Assembly: GCF_008831285.2 (NCBI RefSeq) | Contig: NC_045141.1 | Span: 16,788,106 to 16,852,105 of the forward strand | DNA length: 64,000 bases | Direction of reading: 5' to 3' | Origin: Nymphaea colorata | Lineage: Eukaryota > Streptophyta > Magnoliopsida > Nymphaeales > Nymphaeaceae | In this document: piece after piece, positions 48,816 to 60,299 of the stretch | How the letters are laid out: the number at the start of each line of letters is the position of its first letter | How positions within the stretch are numbered: position 1 is the stretch's first letter | Made by a program: the position numbers and the translations under genes | Notes under the pieces: generated by a model | What the model was told of the DNA's origin: nothing | The model's input: the letters and a program-made list of their open reading frames with translations, nothing else | The model's database searches: none

Positions 48816-51640
48816 ACATTTTTGGACGAGATGCAGACAAAAACTACTAAATGTTTGACAAGTGTTCGTATAATATAACATGTAGAATATGGTCAGGTAA
48901 AGGAAGCGTACGAGAAGGAGCTTTCGAGAATATAAGCTCGGATGGTATGCCCTCTCTAGCACATTCGTGGGCAATTTTTCACTGTGATCCTTACTGTAAA
49001 GTAACGGCGGTTGAGTTCATAAAGCCCCAAAACACAAAAAGAAGCAGAAAAAGGCCAATGGCAGCCATGAATTCATGGCATCATGAGGCCAAACTAAATA
49101 ATTCAACGAGTTCATTAGTGCATTTCACTATGCTGAAAGGGACCAATCAGGGCCGAAAGTCCAGGGGTCTTATTGTAATTTTGCTTTCCAAAACTACTCC
49201 CATATGGGCATGCTTGCACTTTGTTCCCGCACCTTGGGCACTGAACCGCTGTTCAAAGCCTCAAACCGATCCTGGCGGTAGCAGTAGAGGTGGAGATAGA
49301 TTTTTTTTTGTCCGACCTCTGGATTCGAGTGGAGTCAAACTGAATTCGAATCCAAACAATATATGGCGCAGTTAAATTTTTTTATTTTTTTTAATGTAAT
49401 TTTTTTTTTAATTTGTTGGGATGGGGCCATCGCCTAGGTGGCCCCCCTTCCCTCTGCCCCCCTGGGTGGTGGTATAAAGATTTTTTCACCTTACGTTATT
49501 TAAATAATTTTACTACAAAATTTATGTTTTTACATACAAAACAATATGAAATTTTGATGAAAAGATCATGGTTTTAAGTATTGCTTGTACCAGAGACAAT
49601 TACACATGATAGAAATGACATGTCGAGTGAACGTAGACTATATATCTTATACCTTTAGCTTTTTGCCACAGTGAAGGAGACCCTACTCACCCAAAAGTTA
49701 ATGCTTATGTCTACTTTCACAAATATAAGAGAAGTTATTCATTTCATTCATATGATTCATCTTTTAACCCCACTTAAAAAGGCTGTGGTAAAACTAGGAT
49801 TTTTATCTGATAGTTGTCAGTAAACGTGTGGTTCATATCAAAAGATCCAAGAATACCTTTTTGACAGATGACCAACAAAATGGAGAGGTAATGTACAAAG
49901 CAATTGCACATGTTTGTGTAGCTACCACTTTATAAATAACTTAGAACCTCTAACTTCAACATCCAAATAAACTGATTTACCAAAATTAGAGGAATAATCC
50001 AAAAGATTTTACTCGTAAAATTTCATTTTACAACAATTTTTGTGCTTCCCTTTTGAGAATGCAAAGAAGGGCCCAGAGTTGATGAAGGCTGGATTTATAG
50101 CTCACAGATTACAGTAAATTGGATCCCATCGTTGGAACGAGGGTTAAAATTTAAAAACAATTAAAAGACGAAAACGCCCTTGCCACAGGGAAAGGCCAAA
50201 GAAGCTCTGTTGCCCGTTGCATGGGCAGCCAACCACATGAAAAGGTGCTGCTCCCCAGAAAGCAGCACGGTTCACCTTAGAGCCTTCCTTCCTTTGGGGG
50301 CATAGCGTATCGGCTTTCCGGCTCGCGACCGATATGATACGAGTCCGGTACTGGTTTTGTTACCAAAATTTCAGATTTTAAATCATTATATGATATTAAA
50401 TTAAGTTTATAAGAACAGAAAATAAGACGATACAGACGCCGGTGCGTTTGACGATACACCGGTTCAGTAAGCCAACCGACGCTTACCGATACGTAACGAT
50501 ACTTTCTCTTTTCTAACGTTCCGTTGTCCCATGGCCGTCCCACTTCCTTTGTAATTTGCCCATCCGTCTGAGGGCAATTTAGTCATCCAGAAAGAAAAAA
50601 AGATCTTCCCCCGCCCAATAACTACTGGGCTGTATCAAATTCTGCCCCTCTTCTGGTAGTTTCTGCGGATCAAAATGTAAAATTTCGTGAAAACAGGGTT
50701 GACTTACTGCTTATTCACAAAAGTCGAGATGTTCTCATTTATTACATTTACGCTCCCGTCATATTCCTCTCGTCGCCTAAAAAGTCACTTAGCATTTATT
50801 CTTTCAAAAGAAACATATCTTATTCAAATTAAGTTTGTGGTCCATAAAATATGCACCAAATATGAAAACTATATCTTCTTACAGCTTTCCACTTCATTGA
50901 CGCTAATACACCAACACACCATCACAGATATTGAAAAGTAATACAATGAAAAATATTGGATTGCATAAGGTCGATGTGGTATAAGGAAGGCAGACCTTTA
51001 GTTAATTTTTATTTTTAATGTTGTTATTCCCTTTAAACATAGAAAGGTCAATCTCCAAAGAGAAAGAGAGACATCGAATTTGGTAAAATCAGATGCAAAT
51101 AATATATTCTCTATCATCATAGTTTGGGCGGCATCCTTAAATACTGTTTTGGATGTAAAATATTGTTTGCTTCCAAAATAATTTTAAGACGGGTTTAGAT
51201 GGTAATTGAAATCGGATCTACAGAAAAACAAATCACTTGGTCTTCTCTAAGTTTTTTTTTTTTTTATTTACATAACAAGGTGTCTTTATCTTGCCACCTC
51301 AATTTAGTTTTATAACCAAATTTAGTTTTATAAAACAACGTCTTTTTATTGTATGACGAACACAAAATCCATGGCTCAAATTCGGCATTTTTGTGAGGCA
51401 CCCAGTGAAGGAAGCAGCCGAGCTGTCAAAGTGTGGAGTTTCAAGTCTCTTTCAGTAAATTGATGGTATTTATTCAGGGTTTCTGAAAATTACTAAAAGC
51501 CCCAAACTTTTCCGACCACTAGACGTCAGAATCACACATTCTAAGGAAGATAAGGCTAAAAACGTCATTCCCTCCTTCGGGCAGCCATCTCGAAAGGCGG
51601 GCGGGCAGCGGCTGTGCACCGGGAACAACCGGTTGGATTC
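45540..51640. other. Intergenic DNA with (TA)n tracts and worn repeats
   Basis: (TA)n at about 46897-46922 and 48259-48299. 47.1-47.35 kb resembles the repeat at 21 kb ('aaaactaagttttatg'). 47.63-47.76 kb has the ctcgagctc-rich text also seen in the MITE at 31.8 kb. 49.27-49.47 kb belongs to the dispersed ~170-bp family. 50.30-50.50 kb has gtatcgg..ccgatac subterminal motifs of an unidentified element. Open frames here (for example 174 codons at 48851-49375) have no recognisable features. Confidence 0.5.
48763..48814. repeat. Compound (TA)n(GA)n microsatellite
   Basis: About 15 TA units run into about 11 GA units, with the same polarity as the loci at 5.0 and 40.8 kb. Confidence 0.95.
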
Positions 51641-51652
51641 CGTAAAATTGAT

Positions 51653-51660
51653 GACGTGGC
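51653..51660 (+). promoter_or_regulatory. ABRE-like GACGTGGC upstream of the SnRK2 gene
   Basis: GACGTGGC, an ACGT-core ABA-response element, lies about 380 bp upstream of the SnRK2 start codon, in the presumed promoter or leader. OST1-type kinases activate ABF/AREB bZIPs that bind such sites, so feedback is conceivable, but this is motif inference. Confidence 0.4.
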
Positions 51661-51762
51661 ACCGCGTGGGAGTGTGGTCAACCGGCGGTAAACAGAAGCA
51701 GATTAGTGAATGGAGGAATCAAATCTCTCCCTTCTCTCTCTGTCGAAGCACCTCCCGAGTCC

Positions 51763-51785
51763 TCTCTCTCTCTCTCTCTCTCTCT
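51763..51785 (+). repeat. (TC)n tract in SnRK2 leader region
   Basis: About 11 TC units about 255 bp upstream of the SnRK2 start codon, in a pyrimidine-rich stretch that probably belongs to the 5' UTR. Confidence 0.8.
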
Positions 51786-52038
51786 GAAGCCCTAAAGTTT
51801 TCTGCCCTAGATCAGAGGGAGGGAACAATTCCACCGGTGAGGATTCACGGATCAGATCCGAGCGTACCTTTTTGCTAAGGCGGTGTTCGTTCTCTACTTA
51901 TTCGCGGCCCTTCCCAGTCCTCGACGGGTATCGTTCGGCCGGAATCGGCTCTCTCCGGCGAGGATTTCGCGGTAATTTGCCGGATAATGTGAAGGGAGTT
52001 CGGGGTTGAGCCGTCTTATCCTCCCAGCTCCTGGCGAC

Positions 52039-55000
52039 ATGGACAGGTCCGCGCTTACCGTTGGTCCCGGCATGGACATGCCGATAATGCACGACAGTGA
52101 TCGGTATGAGCTCGTCCGGGACATAGGATCGGGGAATTTCGGCATTGCGAGGCTGATGAGGGACAAGCAATCGAAGGAACTTGTGGCTGTCAAGTACATC
52201 GAGCGCGGCGAGAAGGTAGTTCTTTTTCGATTTGCTCGCTCTTTTTGCATCTCTGCATCTTCTTCTTCTCCTTTCTTTTTTAAAATAGAAGTCCTGTAAT
52301 TTCTCGGTCGAATTCCGTTGAGTTATGTGCTTACCTTCTTCTTTGGTTTATCAATCGTTTAATTTGCTTCATGCTTCGATGAGGCTGCGTTTGGCCTGTG
52401 CTGCTGTGTGCTAGTTCGTTTTTCATTCAAGCTGATTCTAAACTAGTTATTTTAGATGACGCACTCTATGTTCTTGTTACCGTTATCCAGTCTAATACTG
52501 AAATCTCGATCTTGTATTTCGACGAAATCTACTCTAGTTCCCCAATTTTGGATGCATTCGAGACATACTTGTGAAAAAGAAAGACGATTAAAGTTCATGT
52601 GGCGTGTACAACGAAGATATTAGTTCGATTTGACATTATTATAAAAAGCATTTCAATGCAGTTTTCCTTTTTCTCCTTAAACTGAGTGTTTTTTCTTCTA
52701 ACTACTGTATTTGTTTCCTGTTCAGATCGATGAAAATGTTAAGAGAGAAATTATTAATCATAGGTCTTTGAGGCATCCTAACATCGTCAGATTCAAAGAG
52801 GTATGTTTTAATTTTCTAGGGATTCCCATCATTGTATGGGAAGAAAGTGTGTATGATTAATCCCTCTCGGTGTGAACTGTACAGGTTATATTGACGCCCA
52901 CTCATCTGGCGATCGTTATGGAGTATGCAGCTGGTGGGGAGCTTTTTGAGCGAATCTGCAATGCTGGACGCTTCAGTGAGGATGAGGTTTCTTAATATAT
53001 TACAGAAAAGTCTTCTTCTTGTGTTACTCTGTTTTGTTGTTAAATCTTTTTGTCTTTTTGCAGGCACGTTTCTTCTTTCAACAACTAATCTCGGGTGTTA
53101 GTTACTGTCATTCTATGGTACATGTGCATCCCATTTGAATATTGTTCTTGTCTGATAATAAATATATATTTATAATTACTGATTATGACAAAATTTCTTC
53201 ATTATGTTGTGATGAAGCAAGTCTGTCACCGTGATCTGAAACTTGAAAACACACTTTTAGATGGGAGTGCAGCTCCTCGTCTGAAGATATGTGACTTTGG
53301 CTATTCAAAGGTAAGAATGGCACATTTCAAAATCCTTCTGCTTTCAATAACAATTTGCGTGGTGGTTGGAAACTTGGAATATTGTTGCATCATGTACTAA
53401 CCTTTATTCGTTCAGGTTTATTCTCACGAGGTTCTCTTATATTCTGATCCATTCTTTGCCTTTTCTGTCCTTTTCTATGCATCATCAGACGAAGCACTTT
53501 CACTTTCAAAAATGTTTTATCATGTTGTTATTGTTTCCACCTGTACAAAAATTTTGATTTAGAATTTTCGTTCTATTATATTGATCATGTTCTTGTTGTG
53601 TCGAAAAGAACTTTCAAAGATCACATTTATCCAAGTGCAATCACCAATACTCTTTATAACATTGTTTCTTATCAAATTTAATCTTGAATTATTTTGGAAT
53701 CCTTTTCAGTCTTCTGTGCTGCATTCACAGCCAAAGTCTACTGTTGGCACTCCTGCATATATTGCACCAGAGATACTGCTCAATAAGCATTATGACGGAG
53801 AGGTAAGATCTACATAAATACACAGTTAGTGAAGGTATCAGTAAAAGAAAAAATGGTGCCGATGTAACCACCACATTTGGTTACTACTATCACTTGTCAG
53901 CTGCCTTTTTTTATTACTACTAGTATTGCTTTGTTACTGCTTCTGTTTCTGTTATGTTGTCTCGTCTTTTAGCACAATTTATATGAGTGACTTACTTTTT
54001 AATGCTAAATTGACTTGCCCATTGTGCTATAAAGTGTATAATGAAGCTGTTAATGTGTCTACAGCAGCTTCAAGAGGTGCAATTTCTGTAGTTCATTTTG
54101 GCAATTACTTGGATTTGCTTGTGCTGCGGTTTCAAGATTCAGCCAAGTAATTCAAGTTTGACAATTTCCTCTACTTTATGTTGTTATCGATACTATTCAG
54201 TTACGTTCATTAAATGTTTGCTGTCCATGCTTTTGTATGTTAGTTTCAGCATATTTCTTTCACTATTAGTACCCTTGATTCTAATCAAATATTGAAGCTT
54301 GTTTGTTTTTTCCCTCTTTGTTTTGAGTTATCTGCTGCTTGGAGAGTGGAAAAGGCAAGACCCTCACATACACAGAAATTAAGTATTAAATTCTTTTGTT
54401 GTCTAATAATGCATAGATATTTGTATATCTATAGAACTTTGATCCTTTTTTACAAGGTGATTATATTTGTCTAAATCATTTAACACAGTGTTGAAATGAA
54501 GAAGAGAAAACATCAAACTAATAAAAAAGTGGATATTAGCTCTCGTTGACAGAATGGAAGAATGGACTTTTTTCAATTAATTTCTTTGTGGTAATCATGA
54601 TAAAATTGGCTTTTGCCTCTTTTGATTATAAAGAGTACTAAGGGTTGTGTTGACCAGTGAAAGAGGACAGATGGGGTGGTAGTCATTGAGGGGCAGTCCT
54701 GGCATAAATGTAAAGAGTATCTAAAAGTATTGGGTATGAATATAATAAGACTGGGGTTGGGTCGGGCTGAAAGCTCATGTTGGATACATGTTACCCTCTT
54801 TTATATGGGGTGTTGAGGACCCCCCAGGATTTAGTGAGAATCATAACAGAGTCCACCCCCCTTCAAATATCAGATGAATGGAGGATGTTGCTCGCAAAGT
54901 GTAGGGCTTTGTTCATGACGTGACGTTGGCCTAGCCTGGTCAGCCTTTGATTTGAGTCACACACGCACAAAAACAAAATATCCTTTTGCCCCTGGTTAAC

Positions 55001-58000
55001 CCTAGGGAGTGTAGTGCCTGTGTTGTGTGTCTTCCTTTCCCTTAATTTCAGGGAATGGTAGCTGCAGCTACCTAAGTGTAATAGTGAAAACCATGAGAGT
55101 GGAGGAGAGGAAGCAACAGAGAAGTTGCACTAGTCTAATAATGGAAAATCCTTTTGATTTATAGATCTTTGTGTTTTTGACAATTTCTCACCTTAATGCT
55201 CCGTAAATCTGACATGTCAGAGGTGGTTTTATCTTCAGCTGGTTGGATGAGTTACCATCAAACTTGAACTTTCTGTGAGATGGTTACTGCTTTTTAAGTA
55301 CTTGAGATTTACTTATAGCAAGTTTCCTCAAAAGCTCACCAAGATGATAGTAGCCTCTCCAAACATACTACCAACTGAGGTTCTGGCCCATTGCTGTTAG
55401 AGTCAGATTATATTGCCTAATCCATAAGTTAGTCTTTTCAAACAAAAGTGAACAGGAGGTTCCTGAAATCTTTTTACTAAAAAAGGAGTTTTGATTTTTC
55501 AGTTAAAGACTATGGTCAGCCAACTGCTTAAGAGAGGGGAGTTGAATTATGTCTGGGCTTCCTTAGTACATTTCCTTTATTTGATGTTATTTTTAGTTTG
55601 GGAGGTTCTCATGCTGCTGCAGAAGACCTGTAGGACCCCACATCTGCCAAATCCACATTATGTTGGCACTACATTATAGTGATGTTGTGCCTTACTATGA
55701 GGAGTCAGTTCTTACGCCTTACTATAAGGAGGCATTTATAACAAGTTCTATACATACTGTGTATTTATTAAAATGTAAGCAAATAAAATGCCCAAATGAA
55801 AGTAAATATAAAAGGACGCTGTTCAACAAAGTTTCTCCTGTTTAATGATCTATAACTGTACCCTTCTACAACTAAAGTGGGATTCAAATCTGTGTCACAA
55901 ATTTCACGAGTCGTGATATTTATGAGAAAATCAAATGAAACAAAAAATTGGGAAAAAGTCACGTTATTTGGAAAATACTGCCAAAACAAAAATTTTGTGA
56001 TTTTATCTTTATATTGCAATATTTTTTAATTTTTGGAATTTTAATTTTTTTAAGATTTTTTCATTTTTTTTTAAAAATTGTCAAGATTTTCGGGACGAGA
56101 ACAACTTCACCAAAAAATACCCAAGAAAAACCTTGTGATATTTTCCCAATAACGATGCTTGTGACAACAATTCAAAGATCTTGAAGGTGTGGGAATTAGA
56201 TGAGAGTCATAAACTAATTTAACTAACACCTTAGGTTCATGTGAAGGGTATTTTTTTTGTTTTCATTGACTGTCATTATAAAGATGCTTTTTCTTGCAGC
56301 TTTTACCTCTAGCACATGACAAAAATGAGTGACTGTTTAATCTCAATCTTGAATTATTTGCTATGAGATAAGCCAGATATGCTTGGCACTGAAATGCTGG
56401 TTTTGCTTCAGCACAGTGACGGAGCCAGAAATTTCTGGCTAAGGGACATAGTAGTTCAAATTTCAAATTTGAAGAGGGCAACCATATAAATTAGTGAAAA
56501 GAAAATGAAGCATCAATATGGAGATAAGAAAATTTGTATGGGCTGGAGCAGGCAATTGCCTACATCAGCCAAATGTGCCTCCGCCAATGCTTCAACAAGA
56601 TAGTTGGCTTTGAGACCTCATTTAGAGAAGGCCGGGGCCTGGGATATTTGAAGTTCATTATAAGAAGGCACAAATGCAGAATGATTTCCTTCTTTTCCTT
56701 CTTATGCTTTACAGACCTTCCACACAAAGAAGGGCTTAACACTTCAAAACCAGTTCTAAGTGGATGTTCCTCAGTCCATTTTTGGTTGGTTAATTAATCA
56801 TACTAAAGTTCATTCCCGATCAAGCCTTTTTGAAGCTTTTATTTCAAAATTTTATTAGGAAGGTGGAGATTGGTATGTAATGACAGGCATGTTAGGATGC
56901 TTTCTTGATATTAAGATGTGTGTATGCAGTATGCACTATGCAATTATATACAACTTCAACATGTTATTGGAAACGTGGACATTGATGTATGGTATAACAG
57001 GAAAACAGGTGTCTTTGAATATTAAGAGACATACATGATACATGCAATCATGCGTTTCTTTATATTGTTGGTAACCTGATGAACGCGGGAATGGTTAATA
57101 AGCACATTGTCAATTTTTTAAGAATGAGCTTATTAGGTTTTTTTCGCCTGTTATTTAGGTTAGTTTGCAAAGCATGTTGGCTCTGAACGATTTACTGGAT
57201 ATTCTAAGCTGCTCTCGGTTCCATAAAATTCTTACATTCCCTCTTTTTTCAACTGTGATGCTAGTCAGAACCATATAATGTACGCTTCATCATCTTTTCT
57301 ACACTGTTCTGAACTTTTGCAGATTGCTGATGTGTGGTCTTGTGGAGTAACGTTATTTGTCATGTTAGTGGGTGCCTACCCTTTTGAGGATCCTGCAGAG
57401 CCTAAAAATTTTAAGAAGACTATACAGGTTTACTATTCAGATGACCTGTTGTATGAGCATCTCAATGGTCCCTTTCTAGCATTGATTGATTCCACTGTTT
57501 CATTCTTTCTGGCAGCGAATAGTGAATGTACAATACGCTATCCCAGAAAATATTCAAATCTCCCCAGAATGTCGAAACCTAATCTCGAGGATCTTTGTCC
57601 CCACTCCAGCTACGGTAATGCTCATCTCTGTCTGGTTGTCTTGCCCTCCCTCTTCCTTTTTACATCAAATGTGGACTTGGGGACATGCATGGAATTCCTA
57701 GTACTTGGAAACAGTTAAATTCTATAAATTTTCTGCTGACTTTTCTTATTACTCATTGTTCTGAGGATGTTTCATTCATTTACCCGTATGGTATCCAGAG
57801 AATTACAATACCTGAGATCCAGTACCATGAATGGTTCCTAAAGAACCTTCCGGAAGATCTCATGCAAGAAAACACAATGAATTTTGAAGAGCCGGACCAA
57901 CCAATGCAGAGCGTGGATGAGATCATGCAGATACTAGCTGAAGCTACAATTCCTGCAGCTAATACACACATTGGCCAGTTCTTCCCAGGATCTTTTGATC

Positions 58001-58083
58001 TAGATGACGATGAAATGGATGATCTGGACTCCGACCCCGACCTTGACATCGACAGCAGTGGAGAAATCATCTATGCTATGTGA
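52039..58083 (+). CDS. SnRK2.6 (OST1)-like: SnRK2.6/OST1-type protein kinase, complete, nine exons
   Basis: Exons: 52039-52215, 52726-52800, 52885-52986, 53064-53117, 53218-53310, 53710-53802, 57323-57427, 57516-57614, 57799-58083. Every exon is a whole number of codons, total 360 aa. The start [20 protein letters not shown] is the usual OST1 N-terminus. Kinase motifs: GSGNFG 30-35, Lys52, HRD 140-142 preceded by Cys139 (OST1 Cys137), DFG 162-164, activation loop SQPKSTVGT with Ser177 (OST1 Ser175), APE. The C-terminus has the SnRK2 box (about residues 300-320, [11 protein letters not shown]) and the acidic ABA box ending [15 protein letters not shown]1 acts in guard cells and other tissues: PP2C phosphatases hold it off, ABA receptors release it, and it phosphorylates SLAC1 and ABF factors. 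Odd point: Thr263 stands where relatives have Asp or Asn before Pro (residues 262-266 PTPAT). Intron 6 is 3520 bp and holds a repeat. Confidence 0.97.
53803..57322 (+). other. Long SnRK2 intron 6
   Basis: A 3.5-kb intron between GGEAG-less exon 6 (ending DGE) and exon 7 (IADVW), far longer than the other introns (77-510 bp). 54.65-55.15 kb is more GC-rich, with a TATA-like tcttttatatgggg, and could be an LTR-like relic, but no matching ends were found. 55.73-56.61 kb is copy A of an inverted repeat whose partner lies at 62.39-63.22 kb. Confidence 0.7.
55732..56612 (+). repeat. Interspersed repeat, copy A (in SnRK2 intron 6)
   Basis: About 880 bp is similar, in inverted orientation, to 62386-63224. 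Shared landmarks in order: 'ataacaagttcta', 'ctcctgtttaatgatctat', 'tgggattcaaa', 'atgcttgtgacaac'-like text, 'caccttaggttcatg', 'cattataaagatgctttttc', 'tgcagcttttacc', 'ccagaaatttctggct', 'gtatgggctggag', 'caagata.ttggctt'. It also contains one of the dispersed ~170-bp units (56411-56590). It is probably an old transposable-element copy; the class is unknown and no coding frame is seen. Confidence 0.75.
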
Positions 58084-58528
58084 TTATCTTAATCTTATAA
58101 ATGCTAGAGGCCTGAGTGTTACTCATCCTGCCCGATCATGGCTTGGGAATCATGCGGCCTTCAGACTTGTGTAGTGACGACGCTCTTCTCGACTGAAGTT
58201 TTTTGGGTCAAAATCTGGAGAGTAAGTCATTAGCACCTGTAATCTATATATGTTGGTGGTTTCACTTGATGCTTGTTCATATACACGTTGCCAGGGTTCT
58301 GTTTCATATATTTGGAATGGCTTCTGATTGTTCCAACTGCAACCGCTGTTTAAACTTGTCAAGAAGACACTAGGGCTCGATTGCAGTGGCGTTGTACTCT
58401 CTCTGTTGTGACACTATTTATGTAGCTTTACCATTCTAATATCCAATGGGTAGCAGCTCCATATTTGTGAATAATCTAATATGTGCTATAATTTCCTGGA
58501 ATGCCGCAAATTTAATTTCTCATGAGAG

Positions 58529-58561
<33 letters not shown>

Positions 58562-59425
58562 CGGATTGTTCCCTGTTAAAAATCGATGGTTGGTGTCTAC
58601 CTGACAACATGAAGATTGCCTATATCAAGCTGCTGAAGATTTTTAAATCAGGGGAGGTGTCATGAGTGCAGAGTCTAGCTTCAGTGACCTAGGATTCTTG
58701 CAAGTTGGCCAAATATCTCTAGCAATTTTAATGTACCTGTCCAGGGGCTTCTATTCTTATTCTTTTGGTATGTTGAATCTTCTGGTGTCTCGGGTGGATG
58801 AACTCTCCTGATTGAAGAGAAATGACCAGCAGAAACTTCTCAAACGCTAATGACCGTGTCAAATTAAGATTATTCTAGTCAATCGAACATTAAGTCTCTG
58901 TAAAATCCTATAACAGCCCGAGTTGCAGATTCCTTACACTTCCACTGGAGTGTACATAAAAATACAATAAGCCAATGGGTTGACATATTAGATGTGGAGA
59001 GTTTGGATGTGTGATTTAAGCGTCACCAGGTCTGATTACAAATGAACATTCGAACTTGAATTTGGAGTTTGTTGTATGGAATGATGTATCAAGTTAGTTC
59101 AAACCTGCGACTTAAGTATGCACTTCCGTACCAAACACAAATCTGATTATCAACACGATCCTTATAAGTCTGAACAATCCAGTTTAGCGATCCGACAAAT
59201 ATGACTCGCCGGGATTTCTCATATTATATGCCACAGTCCACATGATAATAGCTTAAAGCACTTCAAAAATCTAGACTCATTATGTTATTACTGTAATCTT
59301 GATTCTGATAACTAGCAGAACAAGTGGATCACAGAATTAGATTAATATAACAGTCATGGCCTTGTGAATCCGTCCGGGACTAATCTACAGAATTCAGAAG
59401 TTGCCGATTCCACAAGTCAACACCT
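58084..59425. other. SnRK2 3' UTR and intergenic DNA
   Basis: The first few hundred bases are the probable SnRK2 3' UTR; a (GA)n array of 15 units lies at 58530-58559. The rest shows no gene. Confidence 0.6.
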
Positions 59426-59429
59426 TTTA

Positions 59430-59560
59430 GGGCTATGCAGTAGTCTACTTCTAGCTTGTTACTACTCTGAAGCCCACTTGGAACGTCCAGTATCTTGATT
59501 AACCCCACAAATAATCATTAATATCCTTTGCTGGTGTAGAAAGGAAAGGGATCCAAGCAG
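59430..59560 (-). pseudogene. LRR fragment of an RPW8-type NLR, decayed
   Basis: Close relative of the intact LRR region at about 63835-63980 on the same strand: 'gcagtagtctacttctagct' and 'ttgattaaccccacaaa' are shared. Translation gives only broken pieces (..CGVNQDTG.. against CEVSQDGG in the intact gene) with two adjacent stops. It is probably the end of the pseudogene at 60.3-61.6 kb. Confidence 0.65.
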
Positions 59561-59829
59561 TCGTTTGCATTAAAAGATCAGAACCATGAGATTTTCCATT
59601 CTCCCTAGAAATAGAGGCAACCAATGTGAGTAAGCTGCGAAGTTCAGGAAGAGAGTCCCATATCAAACCAGTTCCAGGTACTCATTTGATCTGCATACAT
59701 ATAAAATGCAATTGAATTTGTGAACAGCTTCTGAAAAATCAGCAAGGCCACACTAACGTTTTCACATCTTCATCTTCTTTACCGTGGAGTTCAATCATAG
59801 TGTCAATAACGGAGGACATGTGAAACATG

Positions 59830-60060
59830 ACAGCAAAACCTGAGACGTGAAACCTTGTGGCTTTGGCTTCAAGCCTTCAAACGTCGGAGCATCTAACGTT
59901 GGTGCAAAGACGGCTCCTCTCATGGCCGCAAAGAACGGGAACCAAACGTTCTCTAAGTGCTAAGAAGAAGGTGGAATGCAACGGATATCTCCTGGTGAGA
60001 ACAGATGGAGAGCGCCGAGTAGATGGCAGCCGCAGGCATGCTACATAAGATGCCAGTACC
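59830..60060 (+). pseudogene. Possible inverted NLR fragment (RNL ARC2 end)
   Basis: Pieces in three plus-strand frames recall the RNL region after the NB-ARC: ALASSLQTSEHLTLVQRRLL, then MAAKNGNQ, compared with 'DLALHLS..RLIM..NGN' in NRG1/ADR1 proteins. The direction is opposite to its neighbours, so a local inversion would be needed. Similarity is weak and spread over frames. Confidence 0.25.
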
Positions 60061-60299
60061 AGAAGTGGTCGATCCACGCTTCTTTCATAGGAAACAACGT
60101 CCATTCCCAGCTGTGGAGTGTCGTTCCATATCTTGGTAAGGATCATATATATATATAGAGCAAAAGAGTCAGACAGGCTTGAGCTGTCATCAACATGTTG
60201 CTGAGCCCTGGTTCTCTTTCTTCCGAAGGCGTAGTTATGAAACTCTTGGGTTTTCTCCTGTCAAAATTCAACTCAACCAGGGCCACCTCATGGTTGAAA

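Noticed and set aside
48851..49375. 174-codon plus-strand frame
   Set aside because: Ends within a member of the dispersed repeat family and lacks recognisable protein features.
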